Positions 28,141 to 36,247 are shown, counted from the stretch's first letter. The stretch is DNA of 64,000 nucleotides from Thiohalophilus thiocyanatoxydans (GCF_004366735.1 NZ_SOQX01000002.1:310001-374000); one strand, 5' to 3'. Notes: generated by a model not told the origin, from the sequence alone. Translations and numbers: made by a program.

Positions 28141-29355
28141 ATGAGACATATCCTTATCGTTAATCACAATGCGGGCTCCGTCCATCACGGGCCAAATTTT
28201 CGTTCGTATTACGTTGCTCGGTCGCTACTCGAGCACGGGTTCAGGGTTACTATCGTCTGTTCGGGATTTAGTCACAAGCTGACGAAATTGCCTGTGATTG
28301 AGGGCGAATCGCATGTGGAGGATGTCGATGGCGTACGGATGATTTGGCTGAAGATGCCGGTGTACCGCTCCAGCGTACAGCGGCTGTGGAACTATGCACA
28401 ATTCGCTATGCGGCTGCGTCGACTTGACGCTATCGTCCCTGAGCCGGTTGATGCTGTGGTGTGTTCATCTCCACCGCCTTACTGGATCTGGGCCTGTCGG
28501 CATTTTACGCAGCAACGGGAGATTCCTCTCATTTTCGAGTGTCGTGATCTTTGGCCGGATGTCATTCTGGAGACCAGGCGTACCGCGATCCTGAACCCCG
28601 CTGTGTGGCTGATGATGCTTGCTGAACGAATCGCATATCGCAGTGCTGATGCCGTGGTGGCGGTCAATCAGGAAGCACGTAAAACTATGGAACGGCGCGG
28701 TTTGGCAAAGGGGAAATTTCATGCCATCCCCAATGGAGTATCGCTCGAAGCGGATAATGCACATGAGTCGCTAAGTTCTTCCATCCGTGAGCGCCTGCCG
28801 TCGGACGATGTGTTCAGGGTAGGGTATGCCGGGAGTCTGAGTCGTGTCTATGGCTTGGAGTATTTGTTGGGTGCGGCGAGACTTCTGTGTGGTCAGAGAG
28901 TGCATTTCGTATTAGCCGGGAGCGGTGGAGACGAGCAGTGGTTACGAGAACAGGCTACCGGGCTTGACAATGTCACGTTTGTGGGTTGGATACCGAAGCC
29001 GCAATTGCACGCTTTCCTTAGTGTGGTTGATGTTGCCTATGCCGGTTTGTTGGATATCCCGTCCTTTGCGATTGGTAGCGACAGCACGAAGGTCTTTGAG
29101 TACCTTAAAGCCGCTCGACCAGTGGTGCATGCCTTGGGCGCGGAGAACAGCGTGATCGCTGAGGCAGGAGCGGGACTTCACGTGCCTCCAGAAAACAGCG
29201 AGGCAATTGCAAAAGCTGTGGTTAAAATGCGCGATCTGACACAGGATAAACGTGATGCCCTGGGAAGAGCCGGACTGGATTATCTTAAACAATACCGAAC
29301 CTATGAGGCGCTGGGGTTTCAATGGAAAGAGCTGCTGGATTCATGGGGCAATTAA
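28141..29355 (+). CDS. Glycosyltransferase family 4 (WbuB/WcaI-like)
   Basis: A 404-residue GT-B enzyme. The N-terminus has VHHGPNFRSYYVARSLLEHG, then FECRDLWPDV at about residues 132-141, typical of WbuB-like L-FucNAc transferases. The donor domain includes VGYAGSLSRVYGLEYLL, VLAGSGGDEQ, VTFVGWIPK and a late PSFAIGSDSTKVFEYLKAARP block. It begins 10 bp after the heparinase-like gene and overlaps the next sulfotransferase start. Confidence 0.9.
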   Translation: MRHILIVNHNAGSVHHGPNFRSYYVARSLLEHGFRVTIVCSGFSHKLTKLPVIEGESHVEDVDGVRMIWLKMPVYRSSVQRLWNYAQFAMRLRRLDAIVPEPVDAVVCSSPPPYWIWACRHFTQQREIPLIFECRDLWPDVILETRRTAILNPAVWLMMLAERIAYRSADAVVAVNQEARKTMERRGLAKGKFHAIPNGVSLEADNAHESLSSSIRERLPSDDVFRVGYAGSLSRVYGLEYLLGAARLLCGQRVHFVLAGSGGDEQWLREQATGLDNVTFVGWIPKPQLHAFLSVVDVAYAGLLDIPSFAIGSDSTKVFEYLKAARPVVHALGAENSVIAEAGAGLHVPPENSEAIAKAVVKMRDLTQDKRDALGRAGLDYLKQYRTYEALGFQWKELLDSWGN

Positions 29356-30230
29356 AGCATATATGCTCTGGTCCTGACTGGACTCCGGTCGTGATCGTGG
29401 GTGCCCCCCGTTCCGGCACTAACATGCTACGTGAAATCTTATGTACTCTGCCGGATGTAGCAACTTGGCCGTGCGACGAGATCAACTATATCTGGCGCCA
29501 CGGCAACGTACGTCACGACTCCGATGTGTTTACGCCTGACATGGCCCGGCCTGCTGTTACGAACTCTATCCGTCGCCAGTTCGATTGGGTGGCCCGCAAC
29601 TATCAAGCCGAGTTTGTTGTTGAGAAGACCTGTGCCAATTCACTGCGTGTGCCGTTTGTGGATGCCGTGCTCCCTGAGGCCAAATATCTGTTTATCCGGC
29701 GCGATGGACTGGATGCGGTCGGTTCCGCCATGAAACGCTGGAAAGCGGAGCTGGATATTCCGTATCTGATGCGCAAGGCTCGGTTTGTGCCGCTTTCCGA
29801 TCTGCCGTACTACGGCGGTCGATATCTCTGGAATCGATTCTATCGGCTTGTTTCCCGGGAAGAACGCCTGGCTTTCTGGGGGCCACAACTTGAGGGGATG
29901 GATGAGTTGTTGGTAAAACATCCCCTGGATGAAGTTTGCGCCCTGCAGTGGCAGGCTTGCGTCGATAAGGCGGCCGACGCCTTTGCGGCCATGCCGACCG
30001 ATCGCTGGCTGGAAATCGCCTATGAGGATTTTGTCCGTGAACCCGAGAGGGAGTTTGCCCGCGTTATTGAATTTCTGGGCATTGAGTCGCCCTCGGAGCA
30101 GGTTAAACAGGCGGTCGCGGGTGTCCGGGCGGACAGTATCGGCAAGGGGCGGGCGGCCCTGAATGACGACGCGCTACAGCGGCTTGAGGGGCTGGTCCAT
30201 CAAACGCTGGCGCGTTACGGGTACGTTTGA
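29343..30230 (+). CDS. Sulfotransferase family protein
   Basis: A 295-residue protein with the PAPS loop VIVGAPRSGTNMLREIL near the N-terminus and the 3'-phosphate block YLFIRRDGLDAVGSAMKRW. It is the third sulfotransferase of the locus and is closer in GC content to the flanking conserved genes. ATG 29343 and ATG 29322 are both in frame and both overlap the previous gene; 29343 gives the shorter overlap. It abuts the sugar transferase gene. Acceptor unknown. Confidence 0.85.
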   Translation: MGQLKHICSGPDWTPVVIVGAPRSGTNMLREILCTLPDVATWPCDEINYIWRHGNVRHDSDVFTPDMARPAVTNSIRRQFDWVARNYQAEFVVEKTCANSLRVPFVDAVLPEAKYLFIRRDGLDAVGSAMKRWKAELDIPYLMRKARFVPLSDLPYYGGRYLWNRFYRLVSREERLAFWGPQLEGMDELLVKHPLDEVCALQWQACVDKAADAFAAMPTDRWLEIAYEDFVREPEREFARVIEFLGIESPSEQVKQAVAGVRADSIGKGRAALNDDALQRLEGLVHQTLARYGYV

Positions 30231-30832
30231 TGGCACTGTCCACGCGACAGGCGGCGACCAAGCGCGCCTTTGATTTGCTGGGCGCCTCGTGCGGCCTGGT
30301 GTTGACCTTCTGGCTGATTGTCCCGGCCTGGATTGCGGCGACGATTGATACCCGGCAGAACGGCTTCTTTACCCAGCAGCGGGTCGGGCGAAACGGGCGA
30401 CTGTTTAACGTTATCAAGATCCGCACCATGCGCAATGTGGCCGGTGTAGAGACGACAGTGACGACGGGCGCCGATCCCCGAATAACCCGCGTTGGTCGAA
30501 TTTTGCGCAAGACAAAGATTGATGAGCTGCCTCAGCTAATCAATGTGCTTTTGGGGGATATGAGCTTTGTGGGTCCGAGGCCGGACGTGCCGGGTTTTGC
30601 CGACAGGTTGGCCGATGAGGATAAGGTGGTGCTTTCGATTCGCCCCGGCATCACCGGTCCGGCGACGTTGAAGTATCGCGATGAAGAGACCCTTCTCGCC
30701 CGTCAAACGGACCCGGAAGCGTATAATCGTGAGGTCATTTTTCCGGACAAAGTCCGAATCAATCGTGAATACATCGAAAACTGGAGTCTGGCAGGCGATA
30801 TCCGCTATATCTGGCAGACTCTGACCGGCTGA
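30230..30832 (+). CDS. Initiating sugar-phosphate transferase (PglC/WcaJ-type monotopic PGT)
   Basis: A 200-residue monotopic phosphoglycosyltransferase that loads the first sugar phosphate onto undecaprenyl phosphate. One hydrophobic re-entrant segment (about residues 15-38) is followed by the core QQRVGRNGRLFNVIKIRTM, the catalytic Asp-Glu in KIDELPQLINVLLGDMS, and PRPDVPGF. Its small size matches PglC rather than full-length WcaJ/WbaP. It overlaps the sulfotransferase stop by one base. Confidence 0.93.
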   Translation: MALSTRQAATKRAFDLLGASCGLVLTFWLIVPAWIAATIDTRQNGFFTQQRVGRNGRLFNVIKIRTMRNVAGVETTVTTGADPRITRVGRILRKTKIDELPQLINVLLGDMSFVGPRPDVPGFADRLADEDKVVLSIRPGITGPATLKYRDEETLLARQTDPEAYNREVIFPDKVRINREYIENWSLAGDIRYIWQTLTG

Positions 30833-30845
30833 TAAAAGATTACCT

Positions 30846-32027
30846 ATGCTAAACGGACCATTCTCTCCCTGGCCTTCATTTACCCAGGAGGAAGCCGAAG
30901 CAGTACAGCAGGTACTGCTGTCAAACCGGGTTAATTACTGGACCGGCGAAGCGGGCCGGCTCTTTGAGCAGGCGTTTGCGCACTGGAGTGGTGCACGGTA
31001 TGCGCTTGCTCTGGCCAACGGCACGGTGGCCCTGGAGTTGGCGCTGAAGGCATTGCGTATCGGACCGGGAGACGAGGTGGTGGTGACGCCACGCACCTTC
31101 ATCGCCTCGGCCAGTGCGATTGTGGCCGTGGGCGCGACGCCGGTGTTTGCGGAAGTGGATCGGGACTCACAGAACATCACCGCACAGAGTATTGAGCGCG
31201 TTTTGACGCGGAACACGCGCGCTGTGATCTGTGTGCATCTGGCCGGCTGGCCGTGCGATATGGACGGCATTATGGATTTGGCCAATCGCCATGATCTGTC
31301 TGTGATTGAGGATTGCGCGCAGGCTCATGGTGCAATCTACAAGGGCAGGCCGGTCGGTACCCTCGGGCATGTCGCCGCGTGGTCTTTTTGTCAGGACAAG
31401 ATTATGACCACCGGTGGCGAAGGGGGGATGCTCACCACCAATGATGAAACCCTCTGGAAGCGCGCCTGGGCCTACAAGGATCACGGCAAGAGCTATGACG
31501 CAGTTTACCACCGCGAGCACCCGCCGGGTTTTCGCTGGTTGCATGAGTCCTTCGGGACGAACTGGCGGATGACGGAAATGCAGGCGGCCATCGGGCGCAT
31601 TCAGTTAAAACGGATGCGTGATTGGCACACGTCGCGCAAGCGCAATGCTGAAATGATCCTGGACGCTGCCCGGACCTGTGACGCGTTACGGGTGCCGACT
31701 GTTCCGGAGGATATCGAACATGCCTGGTATAAATGCTATGTGTTCGTTCGCCCCGAGAAACTGCAGTCCGGATGGCATCGTGATCGCATTATCGAGGCGA
31801 TTAACGAACGGGGCGTGCCTTGTTTTACCGGGTCCTGTTCTGAAATCTATCGGGAAAAAGCCTTCGACAATACCGGCTGGCGGCCGGAGAGCCGGTTGCC
31901 TGTGGCCAAAGAACTGGGTGAGACCAGTTTGATGTTTCTGGTGCATCCGACGCTGACGGATGCCGAAATCGAACTGACTTGTAAAGTGATTCGGGAAGTG
32001 ATGGCGTTATGCACTGTTAAATCATAG
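30846..32027 (+). CDS. DegT/DnrJ/EryC1/StrS family aminotransferase
   Basis: A 393-residue PLP-dependent sugar aminotransferase, likely aminating a 4-keto-6-deoxy HexNAc nucleotide made by the CapD/WbpM protein at 37.2 kb. Landmarks are LANGTVALELALKAL, VVVTPRTFIASASAI, VIEDCAQAHGA, and the PLP lysine Lys185 in SFCQDKIMTTGGEGG. In Pgl-type systems such a gene lies next to PglC and an acetyltransferase; no acetyltransferase is seen here. It ends just before a terminator-bearing repeat. Confidence 0.93.
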   Translation: MLNGPFSPWPSFTQEEAEAVQQVLLSNRVNYWTGEAGRLFEQAFAHWSGARYALALANGTVALELALKALRIGPGDEVVVTPRTFIASASAIVAVGATPVFAEVDRDSQNITAQSIERVLTRNTRAVICVHLAGWPCDMDGIMDLANRHDLSVIEDCAQAHGAIYKGRPVGTLGHVAAWSFCQDKIMTTGGEGGMLTTNDETLWKRAWAYKDHGKSYDAVYHREHPPGFRWLHESFGTNWRMTEMQAAIGRIQLKRMRDWHTSRKRNAEMILDAARTCDALRVPTVPEDIEHAWYKCYVFVRPEKLQSGWHRDRIIEAINERGVPCFTGSCSEIYREKAFDNTGWRPESRLPVAKELGETSLMFLVHPTLTDAEIELTCKVIREVMALCTVKS

Positions 32028-32202
32028 TTGGCAGATTGCAGTTGGCAGAAACACCAGAATTTTGAGTTTTTAATTTTGAATGTTGAATTGATGAGCGGCG
32101 CTTTGCGCCGTTTTTTGTTTGGGTATTAATAAAAGTCTGCAGTTGGCAGAAAATAACAGTTCTGAGTTCTGAGTTCTGAGTTCTGAGTTCTGAATTCTTA
32201 GT
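32028..32202 (+). repeat. Composite repeat element, copy 1
   Basis: After a short AGTTGGC stretch (32028-32050) the modules run in order: AATTTTG/AATGTTG heptamers (32056-32092), a perfect GC hairpin with T-run (32096-32116), AAAAGTCTGC plus AGTTGGC heptamer (32131-32148), a linker AGAAAATAAC, and five or six AGTTCTG heptamers (32158-32202). The same order recurs at 33021-33262 and 39333-39566. The region 32203-32339 after it holds only the promoter area of the next gene pair. Confidence 0.9.
32096..32116 (+). terminator. Rho-independent terminator after the DegT gene
   Basis: Perfect 6-bp stem CGGCGC/GCGCCG with TTT loop, followed by six T. It lies 69 bp after the DegT stop codon and inside the composite repeat. 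Confidence 0.88.
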
Positions 32203-32303
32203 ATTATGATGGCAGTGAGGCTGCAATTTTGTGTTTTTGAATGATTAAATACCATATAAAAAATATAGATAATGTTGATCCTTGAGTTATAGTGAACTAG
32301 ACT

Positions 32304-32326
32304 AATCAGACTAAGTTAATCTGATT
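32304..32326 (+). promoter_or_regulatory. Palindromic operator candidate upstream of a phd-vapC pair
   Basis: Inverted repeat AATCAGA (32304-32310) and TCTGATT (32320-32326) lies 14 bp before the antitoxin start, the place where Phd-type antitoxins usually bind their own promoter. Confidence 0.6.
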
Positions 32327-32339
32327 GGGTGATACTCAC

Positions 32340-32600
32340 ATGGAAATTGTAAATATTCATGAGGCGAAGAGTCAGCTTTCGAAGCTGCTGGAAGGGGTGA
32401 GTCAGGGCAAGCCGTTTATTATTGCCAAGGCGGGTAAACCGATCGCCCGGGTGACCCGGATTGATGCGCCCGAGCCGGGCCAGGTAAACCGCCTGGGTTT
32501 TTTGGCGGGGCAGATTAAGGTGCCGGACGATTTTGATCGCATGGGCGAGGCGGCGATTCTTTCGCAATTCGGTCTGGATGACGATGAATCTGCTGCTTGA
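32340..32600 (+). CDS. Phd/YefM-family antitoxin
   Basis: An 86-residue antitoxin. The DNA-binding N-terminus reads VNIHEAKSQLSKLLEGV and the following strand IAKAGKPIARVTRI is a Phd hallmark. ATG 32340 is preferred over the in-frame TTG at 32325. Its 3' end overlaps the PIN toxin gene, the usual arrangement for coupled translation. It should repress its own promoter through the palindrome just upstream. Confidence 0.9.
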   Translation: MEIVNIHEAKSQLSKLLEGVSQGKPFIIAKAGKPIARVTRIDAPEPGQVNRLGFLAGQIKVPDDFDRMGEAAILSQFGLDDDESAA

Positions 32601-32970
32601 TACGCATCTGTTGTTGTGGGCGGCCGGCGAGCCGGACAGGCTGTCACCTGAGGCGGTGGAGCTGATTAATCAAGCCGAGAACAAACTGTATTTCAGTGCA
32701 GTGAGTATCTGGGAAGTTGTGATCAAACATGGTCTGGGTCGATCCGACTTTCGGGTCGATCCAGCGTTGCTCCGCCGGGGGCTGGTGGAGCACGACTATG
32801 CTGAATTACCGATCACCAGCACGCATGCGATGGCTGTCAGCCACTTACCCGCCATTCACCGTGATCCCTTCGACAGGCTGCTGGTTGCGCAGGCCGAGAT
32901 GGAAGGGCTGTTGTTGCTGACCAATGATGATCAGGTTGCGTGTTATCCGGGACCGGTACAGCGGGTATAG
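32584..32970 (+). CDS. vapC: VapC-family PIN-domain toxin
   Basis: A 128-residue PIN-domain ribonuclease toxin. The first acidic residue is in LLLDTHLLLW, then SIWEVVIKHGLG (glutamate) and HRDPFDRLLVAQA and LLTNDD provide the remaining acidic pocket. ATG 32584 (or 32578) lies inside the antitoxin gene. An AGTTCTG heptamer array begins five bases after the stop codon. Confidence 0.92.
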   Translation: MNLLLDTHLLLWAAGEPDRLSPEAVELINQAENKLYFSAVSIWEVVIKHGLGRSDFRVDPALLRRGLVEHDYAELPITSTHAMAVSHLPAIHRDPFDRLLVAQAEMEGLLLLTNDDQVACYPGPVQRV

Positions 32971-32975
32971 ATTAA

Positions 32976-33262
32976 AGTTCTGAGTTCTGAGTTCTGAGTG
33001 CTGAGCAAACAGAAGGCTGAAATTTTGAGTTTTTAATTTTGAATGTTGAATTGATGAGCGGCGCTTGGCGCCGTTTTTTTGGTTTTGGAGTAATAAAAGT
33101 CGACAGTTATCAGTTTGCAATAAACAAAGTTGGCAGTCTTCAGTTTGCAGTTGGCAGAATATAATAGTGCTGAGTGCTGAGTGCTGAGTGCTGAGTGCTG
33201 AGTGCTGAGTTCTGCGGGCTGTCTTTTGTGGGAGGGGCTTGCTGCCGTGACTTCTTGAATAT
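32976..33262 (+). repeat. Composite repeat element, copy 2, with REP
   Basis: A short AGTTCTG array (32976-33005) is followed by a full composite: AATTTTG/AATGTTG heptamers (33021-33057), GC hairpin with T-run (33059-33080), AAAAGTCGAC and AGTTGGC-type units (about 33097-33148), linker AGAATATAAT, six or more AGTGCTG units (33159-33212), CTGTCTTTTGT, and a REP-like GTGGGAGGGGCTTGC (33227-33262). The rest of 33263-33385 contains an inverse REP half and no gene. Confidence 0.9.
33059..33080 (+). terminator. Rho-independent terminator within composite copy 2
   Basis: CGGCGC/GCGCCG stem, TTG loop, seven T. It sits 88 bp after the vapC stop codon at the same module position as the terminator at 32096-32116. 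Confidence 0.85.
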
Positions 33263-33385
33263 TGATGGTGGTGCGATCGTCGTGATGGGTCGTCAAGGGG
33301 CTCGGCTCCTGCAATGCCCTTTGGGCGGGGCCTGACGCGCACGGCTGTGGTGTTGCGGTCGCGATAGTGTTTATATCGCGGCGGT

Positions 33386-34141
33386 TTACTTTGTCTCATC
33401 CTCCAGTAGTTGTTGGGTAAGCGCTACTTCGTATTGTTCGATAAGCCGGGCAAGATCTTTGGTCAGTTGCTCGACAGGGAGATCTTTGTCGACAAGTGCA
33501 TCAAAACCAGGATCGGTGATACTGAAGCTTTGCTTGAGAAGGCGTGAGCGAACTGTCTCGTAAGGGTAGGTAGGATGGCACTCGTTGAGGATGCCAACCA
33601 GAGCGTCGAGCGTATAACCCTTGTACATGAGCAGGAAGTGCAGGTCGAAGATGTCCCGCATTGTGACCCTTTTGGTTAGCAGGAGCACTTTGGTGCGAAA
33701 CAGGGTCGAGGTGTCTGCGACACTGATTTGCCCGTATTGGGTGGAATTTTGCGTCTTGAGGGCGCAGCGGGTTTCTGTGTCTGCGGTAAAGAAGCTGAGT
33801 TTGACGCCATCGACGACATAGTCGCGGTGGTAGTCGAAAAGGTCCAGGCCGTCGTTCTCGAACTCCAGTCGCTGTGTCGGGTTGTCTTGCAGTGATACCG
33901 TGCAACCCTGGGTGTGGAGCTCGTCCACGATGGCTTGTATCGCCTGCCGGTCGAGTCGTGTGTGGGACGTGATGAAGTCCAGGTCTTCGCTGTGGCGGTG
34001 TTGCTCATTGATTGCCAGGGCCGTGCCGCCAACCAGAGTGAAGCCGGCGATGTCGCCGACCAGGCTCAGGCGTGAAAAGAGCTCCCAGGTCGCTGGCGGC
34101 AGGCTATTGCGGTTGGGGAGCGTGTGTTCGGCGGTGCTCAT
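33386..34141 (-). CDS. AbiEii/AbiGii-type nucleotidyltransferase toxin-like protein
   Basis: A 251-residue nucleotidyltransferase-like protein. The polymerase-beta motif reads LVGGTALAINEQHRHSEDLDF, matching the G-G-x-A-L and R-x-S-x-D-L-D-F pattern of AbiEii toxins. The start is set at 34141 because AAGGGA precedes this ATG by about 6 bp and MSTAEHTL starts a compact domain; longer in-frame starts exist upstream. Its 5' end overlaps the 3' end of the small gene before it. AbiEii partners are type IV antitoxins of the AbiEi kind, which I do not see here. Confidence 0.87.
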   Translation of the reverse strand: MSTAEHTLPNRNSLPPATWELFSRLSLVGDIAGFTLVGGTALAINEQHRHSEDLDFITSHTRLDRQAIQAIVDELHTQGCTVSLQDNPTQRLEFENDGLDLFDYHRDYVVDGVKLSFFTADTETRCALKTQNSTQYGQISVADTSTLFRTKVLLLTKRVTMRDIFDLHFLLMYKGYTLDALVGILNECHPTYPYETVRSRLLKQSFSITDPGFDALVDKDLPVEQLTKDLARLIEQYEVALTQQLLEDETK

Positions 34142-34373
34142 GGATCCCTTTTGAAATATTGGCGAGCATGCCTCTGAGCTCATCGGTGACCGGTTTTGGA
34201 ATCTCACCATTGGCGCCAAGCCGCTCAAGTGTTGCAAGCAATGCCTCCTCACCGAAACGGTTTGTGAGAGTTACCAGATCGGCGAACCGCGGGCGCAACA
34301 GGGCATTGGCCAGAAGCGCCTGCTCGCTGGCGTTTGGGTTGCTCCATGTGTAGGGGAAGGCCAGATTGCTCAT
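34104..34373 (-). CDS. Small protein upstream of the AbiEii-like gene, possible antitoxin
   Basis: An 89-residue protein beginning MSNLAFPYTWSNPNAS. No named family is recognised with certainty. Its 3' end overlaps the nucleotidyltransferase start by 38 bp, so the two are co-translated and the small one is a plausible antitoxin or partner. It is too short to be AbiEi, and the middle part reads LLRPRFADLVTLTNRFGEEAL, compatible with a helical fold. Confidence 0.7.
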   Translation of the reverse strand: MSNLAFPYTWSNPNASEQALLANALLRPRFADLVTLTNRFGEEALLATLERLGANGEIPKPVTDELRGMLANISKGIHEHRRTHAPQPQ

Positions 34374-34458
34374 GGTGTAACCTGTGAAATATCAACTTCC
34401 ATCTGATTATACAACATCATCCGTTTACCCGCATTGCTGTGGTGTGACGGAAATAATC

Positions 34459-34560
34459 TTGAGTGCTGAGTGCTGAGTGCTGAGTGCTGAGTGCTGAGTG
34501 CTGAGTGCTGTGGGAAAGCAGGCAGTCGCAGTTGGCAGTAGGCAGAATATAAGAGTTCTG
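34459..34560 (+). repeat. AGTGCTG array followed by AGTTGGC-type units
   Basis: About seven AGTGCTG units (34459-34510), then AGTCGC, AGTTGGC, AGTAGGC, linker AGAATATAAG and one AGTTCTG. It fills the gap downstream of the minus-strand vapC at 34566. Confidence 0.88.
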
Positions 34561-34565
34561 TCGGG

Positions 34566-34967
34566 TTATTGTTCCCAGTCTTCGGTTGTTAGTCCGGCGA
34601 CTCTGCTGAATTCGGCGGTGTTGTGGGTGACCAGGGTGAGGTTGTGGGCGCGGGCTGTCGCGGCGATGATGAGGTCGTTGGGGCCGATGGGGGTGCTCTG
34701 GGCAGCGAGATCGGCGCGAATCAGGGCATAGTGTTCGGCACAGGTATCGTCGAAGGGAACGCTGCGCAGGGGAGCAAAGAACTGGCGTAATCGCTGTTGA
34801 TTGGCGTCCACTCTTGCGCTGCGTTGCGCGCCATAGAGCAGCTCTGCTTTCACGACGCTGCACAGGGCAATCTCGTCGGGACTGTGTGACTGGAAGTGTT
34901 GCAGGATACGGGGGTGGTTGCCGTTGAGGAAGTGTATGCAGACGTTGGTGTCCAGCAGAACCATCAT
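34566..34967 (-). CDS. vapC: VapC-family PIN-domain toxin
   Basis: A 133-residue PIN toxin with LLDTNVCIHFLNGN at the N-terminus, VVKAELLYGAQ (glutamate), IGPNDLIIAATARAHNLTLVTHNTAEF (written here as two blocks: IGPNDLIIAATA and LVTHNTAEF) and a C-terminal TEDWE. Its start overlaps the RHH antitoxin stop by 4 bp. The canonical VapBC order (antitoxin first) is kept on the minus strand. Confidence 0.93.
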   Translation of the reverse strand: MMVLLDTNVCIHFLNGNHPRILQHFQSHSPDEIALCSVVKAELLYGAQRSARVDANQQRLRQFFAPLRSVPFDDTCAEHYALIRADLAAQSTPIGPNDLIIAATARAHNLTLVTHNTAEFSRVAGLTTEDWEQ

Positions 34968-35200
34968 TCCAGTCCCGGACGTTGTTCATAATCGCCCTGA
35001 GTGGTTCGGCGCAGAGGCTCTTCACCTTCCCAGCCCCCATAGACCGTTTCAAAATAACCCGGAGGCCAGTCGGTGTTGTCAGCCAGTTGTCGCTGGATCA
35101 GGTTGGCCAGATAGCGCGACAGCGGCTGGCCGGTTTGCCGGGCCTGCTCACGCAGTTTTTTCTCTATCTCATCGGGAACGTAAAAATGGAGTTGAGACAT
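34964..35200 (-). CDS. Ribbon-helix-helix antitoxin (VapB-like)
   Basis: A 78-residue antitoxin. The N-terminal RHH strand and helices read SQLHFYVPDEIEKKLREQA and SRYLANLIQRQL. The start at 35200 has GAGGTTG placed for ribosome binding; the longer open frame upstream is made of heptamer-repeat sequence and is not credible protein. Promoter-region direct repeats of CACATAG are seen about 20 bp upstream on the minus strand. Confidence 0.88.
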   Translation of the reverse strand: MSQLHFYVPDEIEKKLREQARQTGQPLSRYLANLIQRQLADNTDWPPGYFETVYGGWEGEEPLRRTTQGDYEQRPGLE

Positions 35201-35270
35201 CGGCAACCTCACTATGTGTGCTATGTGCATATAAAAAATATAGTCCAGTATTGGGACAGGGTCAAGCTGA

Positions 35271-35416
35271 GTTCTAAGTTCTGAGTTCTGAGTTCTGAGT
35301 TCTGAGTTCTGAGTTCTGAGTGCTGAGTGCTGAGTGCTGTTTGTTGTGGGAGGGGCTTTCAGCCGCGACCAGGGAAAAATGGCACACCCGGTCGCCGATG
35401 ACACCGCCTCCTGTAA
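35271..35416 (+). repeat. AGTTCTG/AGTGCTG array joined to a REPIN
   Basis: About ten heptamers (35271-35340), then TGTTTGTTGT and a REP half (35344-35372) facing an inverse half (35390-35416), with the GGCTTTCAGCC hairpin. The array-REP junction matches those at 33213, 39243, 39480, 41066 and 49777. Confidence 0.88.
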
Positions 35417-35460
35417 AAGCCATCCGGCAGAAGCTGCTGACTGCGACTATCGGCTTTGTC

Positions 35461-35856
35461 TTATTCGTACCAGTCTGCCAGCTGCAGATCGGGGATTCGG
35501 CTGAATTCCCGGGTATTGTGGGTGACCAGGATGGTGTTGTTGGCGAGGGCGGTGCCGGCGATGAGGGTGTCCAGCGGGCCGATGGGGCTCCCGCTTTGTT
35601 CCAGCCGGGCGTGAAGGGTGGCGGCCTGGCTGGCGGCGAGACGATCGAAAGGCAGGAGGGTGACGGCGTCGAGCAACGGGTCGAGTTGTTGTTGGCGTTT
35701 TTCCGGCTGGCTCGATTTGGCGATCCCGGTTTCGATTTCATAGAGCACCACGGCCGGGATGGCGATGCTGGCCGGCGGGGTGTCCAGTAACCGCCGGGCC
35801 ACGTTGCCGATCCCCTTGAAGAAGTAAATCAGGGTATTGGTATCCAGGGCGTACAT
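35461..35856 (-). CDS. vapC: VapC-family PIN-domain toxin
   Basis: A 131-residue PIN toxin: MYALDTNTLIYFFKG, VLYEIETGIAKS, IGPLDTLIAGTALANN and LVTHNTREFSRI carry the conserved acidic residues and the terminal Asn. It starts directly after the upstream antitoxin stop codon. It resembles the VapC at 34566 but is clearly a different copy, not a recent duplicate. Confidence 0.93.
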   Translation of the reverse strand: MYALDTNTLIYFFKGIGNVARRLLDTPPASIAIPAVVLYEIETGIAKSSQPEKRQQQLDPLLDAVTLLPFDRLAASQAATLHARLEQSGSPIGPLDTLIAGTALANNTILVTHNTREFSRIPDLQLADWYE

Positions 35857-36087
35857 TCAGAGTGGTTCCCGGCGGGCATCGGGAATCGGCTTGCCACGCA
35901 ACGTTTCCAAATCCGGAAAATCGGTCCAGCTGCCCGCCAGCTGTTTGATCGATTCGGGCCACTCGGTACGCGTCTTTTCCTGGATGAGGCTGGCCACCCA
36001 GCGGCTGACCGGCATGCCGGCGGCTCTGGCAGCGGTTTTGAGCCGGCGCTCATTCTCGTCGTCAAGGTAGATAGTGACTTGTCCCAT
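35857..36087 (-). CDS. Ribbon-helix-helix antitoxin (VapB-like)
   Basis: A 76-residue antitoxin starting MGQVTIYLDDENERRLKTAA, an RHH pattern, with SRWVASLIQEK in helix two. The ATG at 36087 has GGAGG eight bases upstream, so it is preferred over the ATG at 36099. It is immediately followed by the PIN toxin gene and preceded by a palindromic operator candidate. Confidence 0.88.
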   Translation of the reverse strand: MGQVTIYLDDENERRLKTAARAAGMPVSRWVASLIQEKTRTEWPESIKQLAGSWTDFPDLETLRGKPIPDARREPL

Positions 36088-36105
36088 CAGTACCTCCAAA
36101 CAGGC

Positions 36106-36122
36106 TAATATAATTTATATTA
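36106..36122 (-). promoter_or_regulatory. AT-rich palindrome upstream of the vapBC pair
   Basis: TAATATA and TATATTA in inverse order around a 3-bp centre, about 20 bp upstream of the antitoxin start. It overlaps a likely -10 region and is a good candidate for autoregulation. Confidence 0.6.
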
Positions 36123-36151
36123 TAAGTTATTTTTGGTGGGATGCAATTATT

Positions 36152-36205
36152 CAGTTCTGAGTGCTGAGTGCTGAGTGCTGAGTACTTAGTTCTTAGTACT
36201 TAGTC
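36152..36205 (+). repeat. AGTTCTG/AGTGCTG/AGTACTT heptamer array
   Basis: About seven degenerate units lie between two minus-strand TA operons. The 3' part shifts to AGTACTT and AGTTCTT units. Confidence 0.85.
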
Positions 36206-36247
36206 GACAGTGAGGAACGGTAGTGCCGCGATGGTCGTCGGGTGGTG

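Noticed and set aside
33021-33212. The AGAATATAAT linker as a promoter -10 element
   Set aside because: One copy gives TATAAT, but the other copies differ and no -35 hexamer is found at the right distance, so no promoter is claimed.
32845-33399. 184-residue minus-strand frame with the same heptapeptide repeats
   Set aside because: The frame consists of arrays and the antisense of vapC; no start signal or family motif.
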